DNA of 64,000 bases from Acidimicrobiales bacterium (GCA_014237715.1 JAAZZG010000005.1:113197-177196); one strand, 5' to 3'; shown: positions 51,970 to 61,399, counted from the stretch's first letter. The notes: generated by a model from the letters alone, not told the origin. A program made the numbers and translations.

Positions 51970-53238
51970 GTGAAGTTCGGCCTGTTCTACGAACACCAGA
52001 TCGCCCGCCCGTGGGGAGAGGGAGATGAACACCGCCTGTTCAAGGACGCCCTCGACCAGGTGGAGTTGGCAGATCGCCTGGGTTTCGACCACGTGTGGGA
52101 GGTCGAGCACCACTTCCTCGAGGAGTACAGCCACAGCTCGGCCCCCGAGGTCTTTCTGGCCGCAGCCAGCCAACGCACCTCGCGCATCCGACTGGGCCAC
52201 GGAATCGTCCTGCTCCCCGGGGCCTACAACCACACCGCCCGGGTCGTCGAACGCATCAACACCCTGGACCTGCTGTCCGACGGTCGGGTCGACTTCGGAA
52301 CCGGCGAGTCGTCCTCCAACGCCGAATTGGACGGCTTCGGTATCGACCGAGCCTCCAAGCGAGACCAGTGGCTGGACCACATCGAGGCCGCCACCCGGAT
52401 GATGGTCGAGGAGCCGTTCGCCGGCTGGGACGGCCCGTGGCTCCAGATGCCGCCCCGCAACGTGGTGCCCAAGCCGTACCAGAAGCCCCATCCGCCGCTG
52501 TGGGTGGCCTGCACCCAACGCGAGACCATCCGGTTGGCAGCCACCAAGGGCATTGGCGCACTGTCGTTCGGCTTCGTGGAACCCGGCGAAGCCGAGGAGT
52601 GGGTGGGCGAGTACTACGACACCATTGCCTCGGACGCCTGCGTTCCCGCCGGGTTCGCGGTCAACGCCAACGTGGCCTGCGTCCTGCCGTTCATGTGCCA
52701 CGACGACGAGCAAGAGGCCATCGACCGGGGCCTCGACGGTGCCCACTTCTTCGGGTACTCCCTGGGGCACTTCTACGGATTCGGCAACCACCAGCCTGGA
52801 GTGACCGACATCCACGAGCAGTTCCTGGCCAACCGCACTGCCTTTGGCTTCGACCGGGAGACGGCCGCCCAGGTCGGTGTGGGCCTCCGAGCCCGAATGA
52901 AGAAAGAGGTCAACGGAGTGGACGAGGGCATCGCCTCGCTACGCGGCGCCATCGGAACGCCAGACCAGATACGGGATCTGCTCTTGGATTACGAAGCGGC
53001 CGGCGTAGACCAGGTCATCTTCATCAGCCAGGCCGGACACAACCGGCACGAGCACATCTGCGAGTCGATGGAACTGTTCGCCCGCGAGGTCATGCCCGAG
53101 TTCGCCGAACGTGACCGGGCCCACGTGGCGGCCAAGGAGGCTCGTCTGGCCGACTCGGTGACCGCCGCCCTGACCCGCCGTAACGGCCGCCGAACCGTCG
53201 AACCGGACTATCGCATCCCACCACCGAGCGGCGCTTGA
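51970..53238 (+). CDS. LLM-class flavin/F420 oxidoreductase
   Basis: A 422-aa luciferase-like monooxygenase. It has FDHVWEVEHHFLEEYSHSSAPEVFLAAASQRT, RLGHGIVLLPGAYNHTARVVERINTLDLLS and RVDFGTGES near residues 50-120, then a long barrel with PPLWVACTQRETIRLAATKGIGALSFGF near 180. The LLM family contains both FMN- and F420-dependent enzymes; which one is not decided by sequence seen here. It starts at GTG. The TTG start of the next gene overlaps its stop. Confidence 0.85.
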   Translation: MKFGLFYEHQIARPWGEGDEHRLFKDALDQVELADRLGFDHVWEVEHHFLEEYSHSSAPEVFLAAASQRTSRIRLGHGIVLLPGAYNHTARVVERINTLDLLSDGRVDFGTGESSSNAELDGFGIDRASKRDQWLDHIEAATRMMVEEPFAGWDGPWLQMPPRNVVPKPYQKPHPPLWVACTQRETIRLAATKGIGALSFGFVEPGEAEEWVGEYYDTIASDACVPAGFAVNANVACVLPFMCHDDEQEAIDRGLDGAHFFGYSLGHFYGFGNHQPGVTDIHEQFLANRTAFGFDRETAAQVGVGLRARMKKEVNGVDEGIASLRGAIGTPDQIRDLLLDYEAAGVDQVIFISQAGHNRHEHICESMELFAREVMPEFAERDRAHVAAKEARLADSVTAALTRRNGRRTVEPDYRIPPPSGA

Positions 53239-54659
53239 CCCCCCGGAGCAGCGCCCTCCTGGTCGCCTCGGCGCTGCTGGCCTCCCTGCTCGCCTCGTGT
53301 GGAGGCACCGGAGACGGCGCCACCGCGACGCCCACCACCGCGACGCCCACCACCACGGCACCCACCACCACGGCACCCACCACCGCGGCACCCACCACCA
53401 CGGCACCCACCACCACGGCACCCACCACCACGGCACCCACCACCACGGCACCCACCACCACGGCACCCACCACCACGACGGAGGGGCCCGATCCGGATCA
53501 GGTCCGTGACGCGGCCACCCTGCGGGCCTACGTGGCCGAAGCGGCCTCGTTTTCCCAGGCAGACGCCGCGTGGCTTCTACCCGGCGGCATCGACCCGGCG
53601 GCCGGTGGCGCCCCCGGCATGACCCGCTACGTGTTCCGGGAGACATCCGCTGGTGTGGTGCCAACCCTCGTGGAGGGGCCAATCGGCCGGCAGGTCCGCT
53701 GTCAGGACCCCGACCTGCCGTGCTCGTACCTCGACCTAATCGCCCTGCAGACCTCGGTCGGCCCCATCCCCGAGGCCCTATCGCTTACCACCGAGGAGCT
53801 GGCGTCCCTCGTAGACGAACTCGACACGCTGGCCGCCTTCGCCGCGCGCCACGCGGAACCCGACGCGGCCTGCGCCGCGGGATTCGTCTCCGACGCCATC
53901 CAGACACCCAACATGGGGTCACACTTCCACCGGGCACGATCGTTCCTCGACGGTTTCGACCCCGGCGCACCCGAGATCCTCATCTACGCCCCGTCCGACG
54001 GCTCACTCGTCAACGGACCCCTCGGGTACTGCGCCGACGGACAATGGGTGGGCCCGGATCTGTCGCTGGTGGGAACTGCGTTCCTGCTTCCCCCCGACGT
54101 GGTGGGTATCGAGCACCCGGCGGGCTTCACCGGGGACCTCGACAACTGGCACAGCCACTTCAACCTGTGCCGCGGCAACGCCCGGGGCCGGGACGCCTTC
54201 GTGACCCGGGCCGAATGCGTGGCTGCCGGAGGCAACTGGTTCGACGCCATCGGCTGGATGCTCCACGCCTGGGTTGCTCCCGGCTTCGACAGCCAACTCG
54301 GTGTGTTCTCCATGTGGAACCCGACCATCGCCCCGGTGGTCGCACCGGATGTCGTGCGGGCCGCACGACAGATTCAGGGCAGCGACTTCCCCGACGGGGC
54401 CCGCCAGTCCCTCATTACTAACTTCGCCTTCGATCGGACGCTGGTCGTCGACGTGGGCCAGAGCGTCTACTTCAACAACGTGGACTCGGTCCCCCACACG
54501 GTGAGCGCCGGCACCCCCGACGATCCCGACCTGGCATCGTTCGACAGCGGGCTGCTCTCACCCGGCGACAACTGGGAGCTACCCACGTCAGAGGCCGGGA
54601 CCTTCAGCCTGTTCTGCGCCCTGCACCCCGACATGACGGCCACTGTGGTCGTCGGCTGA
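53235..54659 (+). CDS. Lipoprotein with Thr/Pro repeat linker and C-terminal cupredoxin domain
   Basis: A 474-aa secreted protein starting at TTG within a TTGA overlap. A signal peptide ends in the lipobox LLASC near residue 22. Ten 5-residue repeats of P-T-T-T-A type (about 33-83) form a rod-like, probably glycosylated stalk. A middle domain of about 300 aa (90-390), with GSHFHRARSFLDGF, NWHSHFNLCRG and WMLHAWVAPGFDSQLGVFSMWNP, is unrecognised. The C-terminal ~85 residues are a plastocyanin-like cupredoxin: VPHTVSAG and F-C-A-L-H-P-D-M give the His, Cys, His and Met type-1 copper ligands. It may carry electrons or sense copper outside the cell. Confidence 0.75.
   Translation: MTPRSSALLVASALLASLLASCGGTGDGATATPTTATPTTTAPTTTAPTTAAPTTTAPTTTAPTTTAPTTTAPTTTAPTTTTEGPDPDQVRDAATLRAYVAEAASFSQADAAWLLPGGIDPAAGGAPGMTRYVFRETSAGVVPTLVEGPIGRQVRCQDPDLPCSYLDLIALQTSVGPIPEALSLTTEELASLVDELDTLAAFAARHAEPDAACAAGFVSDAIQTPNMGSHFHRARSFLDGFDPGAPEILIYAPSDGSLVNGPLGYCADGQWVGPDLSLVGTAFLLPPDVVGIEHPAGFTGDLDNWHSHFNLCRGNARGRDAFVTRAECVAAGGNWFDAIGWMLHAWVAPGFDSQLGVFSMWNPTIAPVVAPDVVRAARQIQGSDFPDGARQSLITNFAFDRTLVVDVGQSVYFNNVDSVPHTVSAGTPDDPDLASFDSGLLSPGDNWELPTSEAGTFSLFCALHPDMTATVVVG
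53331..53480 (+). repeat. 15-bp tandem repeat, ten copies, in the cupredoxin lipoprotein gene
   Basis: Ten near-identical CCCACCACCACGGCA units (some with GCG for ACG) span exactly 150 bases. Each encodes PTTTA-type linker, so copy-number changes stay in frame and alter stalk length. Confidence 0.95.
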
Positions 54660-55835
54660 TCAGGTGGTCTGAGAAGCCAGACGGCCGGTCAGCCAGTGGG
54701 CTGGCCGACCGCCCAGTTCCAGGTGGAGTTGCTCGGTCAAGCCCGGCCGGACCTGACGGGCCAACGCCCGGTCGGCCACCAGTACCCCGATCCCCCACCC
54801 CGGGCACTGCTCGGCGGCCACCCTCCCGAGCGTCGCATAGAGGTTCCGGAGATCACCACCGCCCAGTCGCCCACCCCACGGCGGGTTGACAGCGACCAGT
54901 CCCGGGGCCAGCCCCGCCACCGATCCAGATTCGACCGGCGGCTCGAGCGCGGCCACCGGGGCCACCCGGAATTCGATGCGGTCGGCCACCCCGGCCCGTT
55001 CAGCGTTGGCCCGGGCCGCCTCGATGGCGCCAGCGTCGCGGTCGGCGGCCACGATCCTCGGCGGGCCATCGACCTCGGGCACCGGCGCTTCACGACGCTC
55101 CCTGCCGACGTCGGCCGACACGCTGGCCCACGTACCCGGCTCGAAGCAGGGCCAGGAGCGGAGGGCCAGGTCCCGGTCGTGGGCCGGCGGCACCCCGGCA
55201 GCTCGAAGCGCCGCCTCGATGGCAATGGTCCCCGATCCGCACATCGGGTCGACGAGTGGTGATGTCGGATCCCAACCCGCCGATGAGAGCAACCCGGCGG
55301 CTACCGATTCGCGTAGTGGTGCCTTGGCGGTGGCCTGACGCCAGCCACGTTCATGCAGCGGTGCACCCGACGAGTCGATGCTCACCGTGAACCGGTCGTC
55401 CACCGCCCGGACCACGATCAACGGGTTGGGCCCTCCGTTAGACGCCTCGGTACCGGAACCCGGACCGAGCGCCGCGGCGAACCGCTCGGCTATCGCCCCG
55501 TCGTGCCACAACTTGGAATGACGGGTGGTGACCCGAAACCGGGGCGCTACGTCTGGAGCCAACCAAGAATCCCAATCCAATTCGCCGATCCGGCGCTCCA
55601 GGTCGGCGAAAGTCCGCACGGTGAAGCCCCCGACCCTCACCAGCACCCGGGTGGCGCATCGCAGGAACAGGTTCGCCGCGTACAGCCGGCGGGTCGTCAG
55701 ATCGACGGTGACCGTCCCCTTCCCCCGACGCCCCGGCCGGGCCCCCAGAGCAACCAGCTCATCGGCCACCAACTCCTCGAGCCCCGGCGGGCAGACCACC
55801 AGACACGCATGGGTGGGGGTACGACGTCCGCTCAT
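54660..55835 (-). CDS. THUMP-domain rRNA methyltransferase (RlmL/TrmN-like)
   Basis: A 391-aa SAM-dependent methyltransferase. The N-terminal THUMP-like RNA-binding domain is at about 1-110. A Rossmann core follows with motif I PLVDPMCGSGTIAIEAALRAAG near 195, then NPPWGGRLGG near 330, the N-P-P-W catalytic motif of guanine-N2 methyltransferases. It resembles the RlmL-type 23S rRNA enzymes. The stop codon abuts that of the convergent lipoprotein gene with no base between. Confidence 0.82.
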   Translation of the reverse strand: MSGRRTPTHACLVVCPPGLEELVADELVALGARPGRRGKGTVTVDLTTRRLYAANLFLRCATRVLVRVGGFTVRTFADLERRIGELDWDSWLAPDVAPRFRVTTRHSKLWHDGAIAERFAAALGPGSGTEASNGGPNPLIVVRAVDDRFTVSIDSSGAPLHERGWRQATAKAPLRESVAAGLLSSAGWDPTSPLVDPMCGSGTIAIEAALRAAGVPPAHDRDLALRSWPCFEPGTWASVSADVGRERREAPVPEVDGPPRIVAADRDAGAIEAARANAERAGVADRIEFRVAPVAALEPPVESGSVAGLAPGLVAVNPPWGGRLGGGDLRNLYATLGRVAAEQCPGWGIGVLVADRALARQVRPGLTEQLHLELGGRPAHWLTGRLASQTT

Positions 55836-55852
55836 TTCCCCGCCATGCCGTG

Positions 55853-56506
55853 CTAGAAGCCCATCGGGGCGGATCGCACCTCGGTAATGCCATCGGGGTC
55901 GCCGGTAAACGACACCACGGCATGATCCCGCCGTCCGAAAAAGAACAGCGCCATCTCCAGGGGCTCGGCGGTGACCAGCACCGGTCGATCTGACGGCTTC
56001 ACCTTTGCCGGCTTGGAGACGTGCAGCAGGTCGCCATTCGGTCGGGCGATCGAGAGGTCGACGTCACGCATCGACCGGCAGGTGAACCGCGTGCCACTAC
56101 GTAGGTAGGGCCACAGGGCGTCCTGCAGGGCGTCTATCCCGGCCCGGGGGGCCCAGCCCTCGACCGCCCGACGGACGTCCTCGTGGTGAACGGCGAACTC
56201 CACCAGGTTCATCGGCCCATCCAGCAGACGGAGCCACGGCGGCGGTCCTAACCGCACCCGCTGGACCAGTCGCCCGAATGGCGCCCGTTCGGCGGTACGG
56301 GCGGTGACCCGTGCCGTGTGGCGAGCCGCCGCACCTCCCATGACCAGACCCGGCCCGACATCGGGCCGACGCTCGCGGACCACCAGGTGGGCGGCTAGCA
56401 GGGCCGTCGTCCAGCCATCACAGAGGGTGGGGGCCTCGGGGCCCAGCTCGTCGAACAGACCACACAGGGCGGCCCGCTCGGCACGGGCCAACGCGACGGT
56501 GCTCAT
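55853..56506 (-). CDS. TIGR03085-family protein (DinB/maleylpyruvate-isomerase-like)
   Basis: A 217-aa protein of an actinobacterial family related to the mycothiol-dependent maleylpyruvate isomerase/DinB helical-bundle fold. It has ALCGLFDELGPEAPTLCDGWTTALLAAHLVVRERRPD near residue 12-48 and EFAVHHEDVRRAVEGW near 105. His and Asp/Glu residues in these positions bind a metal in related proteins. Function unknown. The ATG at 56506 overlaps the carotenoid oxygenase stop by four bases. Confidence 0.75.
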   Translation of the reverse strand: MSTVALARAERAALCGLFDELGPEAPTLCDGWTTALLAAHLVVRERRPDVGPGLVMGGAAARHTARVTARTAERAPFGRLVQRVRLGPPPWLRLLDGPMNLVEFAVHHEDVRRAVEGWAPRAGIDALQDALWPYLRSGTRFTCRSMRDVDLSIARPNGDLLHVSKPAKVKPSDRPVLVTAEPLEMALFFFGRRDHAVVSFTGDPDGITEVRSAPMGF

Positions 56507-57858
56507 TCCGGAGGCACGGCGGCATCGGAGACCCACGCACCGTGGAATCCGTCGGGAACCCGCTGTGGAAGATGGACACGGGCCACCAGCGGGCCGGCCA
56601 GATCCTCACCATCGAGGACCACCAGTTCGGCAGGTCCACCAGCCCGGTCATTTACGCACACCAGGATCCAGGCCTGCCCCTCTTCGGTGGATCCGTCCTT
56701 CGGCACGGCGATCGGCTCGGCGCCGAAGCGACCCTTTCCATGGTCGTGGGTGACCACTTCACCGCTGTCGACGTCGATCCGGGTGGTCGGGCCGAGTCCC
56801 AGACCATCCGCCGTGTAGGCGTAGCGGTGGCGCCGCGTCCCGACCCGGGGGTCATGGGTAGGGAACTCGTGGGTGCCGTCGACCAGCACCGTCTCAGTCA
56901 CCCGGCCGGTCGCCGGATCGACCACCCACCGGGCCAGGCGGGGCTCGCTGTCGCCCACCGGGCCCAGACGGTCGCGGTCGAACATCGAGCCGTACCGACA
57001 GACGTCGACCACCACGGTGCCGTCGTCGGCGTCGTACGCGTTGACGGGATGGAACACGTAGGCCTGCGGGGCTTCGCACCACACGACGTCACCGGTAGCC
57101 CGCGACAGCACCCCGACCCGGGACGGATGGTCGGGCTTCCACGAGAAGGGGAAGGGGCTGCCACCCATGGCCATCTCGATGTCCAGGCAGACCGGCAGGT
57201 CGTAGACCAGCACGCTGGTCGCCGTCAGGGACATGTCGTGCACCATCGGCATGTCGTCGACCGCCACATCGGTGACCGAGGTGACGAGACCCTCAGCACC
57301 CACCACCACGTGCTGAACACGGTCCGGATGATCCGGGTAGGCATAGCAGACGGCGTGCAACTCGCCGGTCGACCGGTCGTACTTCGGGTGGGCGGTGAAC
57401 CCGGCGGGCAGCGTCCCTCCGAAGTTGTCGTAGCCAATGGTGTCGAGTTCGTAGGTCAGGGTCATCGGCGTCGTCCCCGCTTCGACCATGGCCCACGTCC
57501 GGCCGGCGAAGCCTCCGACCGAGGTGTTAGGGCCGAGCCCCCGGTCGCCGAACGAACGGCCGCCGGGGGCCGGCTCACCGAAGGCCTCGGCCATCCGGGC
57601 ACCCCGTACCCAGCGATTGCGGTACCACTCGGCCCGCCCGTCCCGTAGGCGAACGCCATGGACCATTCCGTCACCCAGAAACCAATGGTGGGTACCCGCA
57701 TCGACCGCGCCACGCGGGTTAGGCCCGTTGCGAAGCCACCGACCCTCCAGCTCGTCGGGCAGCGTTCCGGTCACCGGCAGGTCGTGGGCCGTGACCTCCT
57801 CGACCACCGGAGCCATGGCGCCAGCCAGGTAGGGGTTCAGGTGGGGATCTACGTCCAT
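56503..57858 (-). CDS. Carotenoid oxygenase family (CCO/RPE65) protein
   Basis: A 451-aa beta-propeller non-haem iron dioxygenase that cleaves C=C bonds of carotenoids, stilbenes or lignin-like compounds. All four iron-binding His are visible: A-H-P-K-Y near 157, V-H-D-M near 207, F-H-P-V-N-A near 269 and F-H-G-A near 438. The opening LEGRWLRNGPNPRG and WFLGDGMVHGVRLRDGRAEWYRNRWV near 50-90 is typical. Substrate unknown. The ATG at 57858 has GGGAGG at eight bases; the longer frame is antisense-like. Confidence 0.88.
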   Translation of the reverse strand: MDVDPHLNPYLAGAMAPVVEEVTAHDLPVTGTLPDELEGRWLRNGPNPRGAVDAGTHHWFLGDGMVHGVRLRDGRAEWYRNRWVRGARMAEAFGEPAPGGRSFGDRGLGPNTSVGGFAGRTWAMVEAGTTPMTLTYELDTIGYDNFGGTLPAGFTAHPKYDRSTGELHAVCYAYPDHPDRVQHVVVGAEGLVTSVTDVAVDDMPMVHDMSLTATSVLVYDLPVCLDIEMAMGGSPFPFSWKPDHPSRVGVLSRATGDVVWCEAPQAYVFHPVNAYDADDGTVVVDVCRYGSMFDRDRLGPVGDSEPRLARWVVDPATGRVTETVLVDGTHEFPTHDPRVGTRRHRYAYTADGLGLGPTTRIDVDSGEVVTHDHGKGRFGAEPIAVPKDGSTEEGQAWILVCVNDRAGGPAELVVLDGEDLAGPLVARVHLPQRVPDGFHGAWVSDAAVPPE

Positions 57859-57926
57859 CTGCCGAGCCTCCCACACCCGTCCCAGCCTGCCGGCTGGGCT
57901 ACTCGGGGCGGGATCTGGCTCGAGCC

Positions 57927-59636
57927 CTATTCCTCGAAGAAGGTCTGAGTGGCCTCGCCACGTAGGACGGCCTTGACCACCTTGCCGCTGGCGTTGCGGG
58001 GAAGTGGCTCGTCGCACACCTCGAGGTGATCGGGCAACTTGTAGGGGGCGAGTGTCTCGCCACAAAACGCCCGCACCTCGTCGAGGTCGAGCGCCATGTC
58101 CGGCCGGACCACCACATAGGCCTTGACCTCCTGACCCAGAGTGCGGTGGTCGACTCCGTCGACGGCGCACTCCACGACCGCCGGATGCATCTCCAGTCGG
58201 GCCTCCACCTCGCCCGGATAGACATTCTCGCCGCCACGGAGGATCAAGTCGCGTAACCGGCTGGACAGGAACAGTTGGCCTCCCTCCAGGCGCCCGTAGT
58301 CTCCGGTCTTCAACCATCGGCCTTCCAAGAGGGCCTCGGTAGTGGCCTCGGAGTCCTCCCAGTAGCCGGTCATGGTGAGCGGGCTGCGCACGCAGATGGC
58401 GCCGCTCTCCCCCTCGGGAAGTTCGGCACCGTCCTCGTCGACGACCTTGAGCGACACCGTGGGCATGGCCATGCCGATGCTGTCGGCGTTCGCCCGAAGC
58501 ATCTCGTTGCTGGCGTGGCTAACCATCCCGCCGGCCTCCGTCGACCCGTAGCCCGACGTAAAAGTGTTCACCAGATGGGGGAACCGCTCCTCGGTGGCCC
58601 GAAGGAGCTCGGGAGTGGTGGCCGATCCGCCGATGGCGATGGTCTCCACGAGGCTCGCATCGAGGTCTTCGATGTCGGGGTGTTCCAGCAGCCGGAAGAT
58701 GTGGGTCGCTGTACCGTTCCAGGCGTAGATGCGCTCTTCGGTGGTGAGCCGGATGACCGTCGCCGGGTCGAATCGGCCCATGGGCCAGACGTTGCCGGCG
58801 CCAGTGGCCATAGGGGTGATGCTGGCGCTCTGCAGCCCCGAGATGTGGAACATCGGGAACACGGCCAGCCGGGGGCGCGCCGCTCCCGACGTCGAGGCGC
58901 CGACCTGTGCCCCCTGGGCGGCACCGAGGAAGACGACGATCTGGACGAAGCCAACCAGGCTCCGGTGGCTCAGTACCGCTGCTCTGGGTCGCCCCGTGGT
59001 TCCCGAGGTGAACTGCATCAACGCTGGCTGGTCCTCGTCGATGTCGACGTCAGGCAGGTCGGCGTCGGAGGCGAAGTCGGCCAGGGCATCGAAGTCGTCC
59101 TCCATGACGACTACGGGCATGCCCGGATCGGCGCCTTCGAGGCGCTCGAGGCGCGGACGGTCGGCGACCAGCAGAGACGGGCGGGTCCGACCCAGCGCGT
59201 GTTCGATCTCGTCGCGGGTCCACCATCCGTTGCAGGCCACGACAACGGCCCCCAGGGACACGGTGGCCCAGAACGTCAGCATCCACTCCGGGCGGTTGGC
59301 GGCCAGGATGGCCACGCGGTCACCAGCGCCGATCCCGCGGTCGGACAGTGCGGAAGCCACCGAGGCGACCCGGCGGACGTTGTCGGCGAAGGACAGGGCG
59401 ATGCGCCGGTCCCCGTCGTGGAATACCGCATAGTCGATGTCGCCGTGACGGGCTGACGATGCCAGCAGGTCGCGTAGCGAGCCGAGTCGCTGGACGAAGA
59501 CCTGCATCTCCTCGCCGAGAACCTCTTCGGTGCCCATCTCGAACGGGGCACCGGGGGCCATGAGAGCCATGACCCGTTCCATGGGGTCGGGGGCCTCGGC
59601 GTCGCCCTCCCCTTGCTCTGTGGCTTCGACCGACAC
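57927..59636 (-). CDS. Acyl-CoA synthetase (AMP-forming), class I adenylate-forming
   Basis: A 569-aa adenylate-forming enzyme. The P-loop is M-Q-F-T-S-G-T-T-G-R-P-R near 200, then TSGYGSTEAGG near 330, and the A8/A10 regions (W-L-K-T-G-D-Y-G near 430, LILRGGENVYPGE near 450 and P-R-N-A-S-G-K-V-V-K near 550). It activates a carboxylic acid as CoA ester; the acid is not predictable. The GTG start at 59634-59636 has GAGGAG upstream. It lies 68 bases upstream of the carotenoid oxygenase on the same strand and is followed upstream by a second, related ligase, so the three are probably one transcript. Confidence 0.87.
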   Translation of the reverse strand: MSVEATEQGEGDAEAPDPMERVMALMAPGAPFEMGTEEVLGEEMQVFVQRLGSLRDLLASSARHGDIDYAVFHDGDRRIALSFADNVRRVASVASALSDRGIGAGDRVAILAANRPEWMLTFWATVSLGAVVVACNGWWTRDEIEHALGRTRPSLLVADRPRLERLEGADPGMPVVVMEDDFDALADFASDADLPDVDIDEDQPALMQFTSGTTGRPRAAVLSHRSLVGFVQIVVFLGAAQGAQVGASTSGAARPRLAVFPMFHISGLQSASITPMATGAGNVWPMGRFDPATVIRLTTEERIYAWNGTATHIFRLLEHPDIEDLDASLVETIAIGGSATTPELLRATEERFPHLVNTFTSGYGSTEAGGMVSHASNEMLRANADSIGMAMPTVSLKVVDEDGAELPEGESGAICVRSPLTMTGYWEDSEATTEALLEGRWLKTGDYGRLEGGQLFLSSRLRDLILRGGENVYPGEVEARLEMHPAVVECAVDGVDHRTLGQEVKAYVVVRPDMALDLDEVRAFCGETLAPYKLPDHLEVCDEPLPRNASGKVVKAVLRGEATQTFFEE

Positions 59637-59662
59637 GAGTCTCCTCTTCGGCTGCAGTCGGC

Positions 59663-61399
59663 TCAGACGGCCGTCGGTGTTCCGACAAGGTCCTCGCGGA
59701 GCTGGCGCTTGACGAACTTGCCGTTGGCGTTGCGGGGCAACGACTCGTCGCGGAACCACACGTGCTCGGGCACCTTGAACCCTGCGATGAGGGTGCGGGT
59801 GTGGGCCTGGAGGTCGGCGGCCGTCAACTCGGCGTCGGGGAGGAGCACGACTGCCACCCCGACGACTTCGCCGTGCCGCTCATCGGGCACGGCGAAGACC
59901 GCTGCCTCAGCGACGGCCGGGTGCTCGTAGATGGCGGCTTCCACCTCCGCGCAGTACACGTTCTCACCGCTGCGGAGGACCATGTCCTTGGCCCGGTCGA
60001 CCAGGAACAGGAAGCCGTCCTCATCGAGATAGCCGATGTCCCCGGTGTGGAACCAGCCGTCGGTCAGGGCCTCGGCGTTGGCTTCCGGACGGTTCAGGTA
60101 GCCCCGGAAGACGTTCCCGCCCCGCACCCACAGTTCTCCGTGGCCTCCCGGCGGCTGGTCGGTGCCGTCCTCGGCCACGATGCGGGCCTCCATGACCGGA
60201 CACGGCGACCCAGCCGACGCCGGCTTGGCCAAGAAGTACTGGCCGGCGTTGATGGTGATGACGCCGTTGGTCTCGGTGAGGCCGTAGCCAGTGCTGGGGC
60301 GGCCTTCCATCCGGTCTTCGATCTTCTGGACCAGGTCGGGCTGCACGGCTGCACCGCCACCGCCGAGCGATGTGATGCTGGACGTGTCCCTGATGGCGAA
60401 GTCAGGGCTGTTGATGAGCTCGCGGGCCATGGTGGGCACACCGGTGAACGTCGTCGGTCGCTCCCGTTCGATGAGTTCCAGGGCCACCTCGGGGTTCCAA
60501 CGGTGCATCAGCACGAGCTTGCCGCCGACCGCTGTGACCGGGTGCAGGCAGCAGTTGCAGCCCGTCACGTGGAACAGCGGTACGCCCAGCACGGAGCCGG
60601 GCATGGCGTCGCCGGTCTGCTTGTCCGAACCGGCCGGCGGCTCGCCAGCCGCCACGGCCTTGGCCTCGGCGCTTGCCTGCATCGTCTGCCAGAAGGCCAG
60701 GTTCAGCAGGTTGGACACCGCACCCCGATGGGTCAGCACGGCACCCTTGGGGTGCCCGGTGGTGCCCGAGGTGTAGAAGACGCAGGCATCGTCGTCGGTG
60801 TCGATGGCCACGGGTGGTGGTGCCGGCAGATCGACCGCCCCGGCCAGGGCGCCCGCCCAGTGGACGGCGTCATGGCCCAGATCGGTCCCGTCGGCCCGGG
60901 TGGCTACGACGTGGAGCGATCGGTCGGCCCGCAGCACGTCGAGGTGAGGCGTCACCCTCTCGAACCGTTCGCCGTCGCACAACAGGACCTTCGGTGCCGA
61001 ATCGGACAACCCGAACTCCATCTCGGGGCCGGTCCACCAGGCGTTCATCCCGACCACGGCCGCGCCGAGGCGCACCGTGGCCCAGTAGCCGACAACCCAC
61101 TCAGGCAGGTTGCGCATGGCCAGTGCCACCCGGTCCCCGTGCCCGACGCCTACTGAAGCCAGGTGGGCGGCCAGGGCGTCGACCGCGGCGTGGGTCTCGG
61201 TGTAGGTCAGGCGCTCGTCACGGTAGACGAGATAGTCGGCGTCTCCGTGGGCCGCCGCGCCGGCCCATAGCAGGGCCAGGTCGGGGGGCGCCGAGTCGTA
61301 GGTTCGGGTCGGAACTCCGCGGACGTCGGTGGTCGACCAGGCGAACGGGGATCCAGGCGCGGTCAACTCATCCCACGCCTCGCTGTAGTACCTGTCCAA
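59663..61399 (-). CDS. Second acyl-CoA synthetase (AMP-forming)
   Basis: A 578-aa adenylate-forming enzyme related to the neighbouring ligase. Motifs are Y-T-S-G-T-T-G-H-P-K-G near 230, GYGLTETNG near 385, W-F-H-T-G-D-I-G-Y near 470, MVLRSGENVYCAEVE near 490 and N-A-N-G-K-F-V-K-R near 560. I chose a TTG at 61397-61399 because GAGGAGG lies just upstream and the protein starts where the family begins; the frame continues to 61894 but that part is antisense to the MaoC gene. The two ligases differ in detail, so they may activate different acids. Confidence 0.85.
   Translation of the reverse strand: MDRYYSEAWDELTAPGSPFAWSTTDVRGVPTRTYDSAPPDLALLWAGAAAHGDADYLVYRDERLTYTETHAAVDALAAHLASVGVGHGDRVALAMRNLPEWVVGYWATVRLGAAVVGMNAWWTGPEMEFGLSDSAPKVLLCDGERFERVTPHLDVLRADRSLHVVATRADGTDLGHDAVHWAGALAGAVDLPAPPPVAIDTDDDACVFYTSGTTGHPKGAVLTHRGAVSNLLNLAFWQTMQASAEAKAVAAGEPPAGSDKQTGDAMPGSVLGVPLFHVTGCNCCLHPVTAVGGKLVLMHRWNPEVALELIERERPTTFTGVPTMARELINSPDFAIRDTSSITSLGGGGAAVQPDLVQKIEDRMEGRPSTGYGLTETNGVITINAGQYFLAKPASAGSPCPVMEARIVAEDGTDQPPGGHGELWVRGGNVFRGYLNRPEANAEALTDGWFHTGDIGYLDEDGFLFLVDRAKDMVLRSGENVYCAEVEAAIYEHPAVAEAAVFAVPDERHGEVVGVAVVLLPDAELTAADLQAHTRTLIAGFKVPEHVWFRDESLPRNANGKFVKRQLREDLVGTPTAV

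Noticed and set aside
53090..53476. Antisense frame of repeated V-V-V-G-A units
   Set aside because: It is the reverse reading of the 15-bp repeat in the cupredoxin lipoprotein gene and has no independent support.
53331..53480. Possible CRISPR-like array
   Set aside because: Units are contiguous with no spacers and encode an in-frame PTTTA linker.
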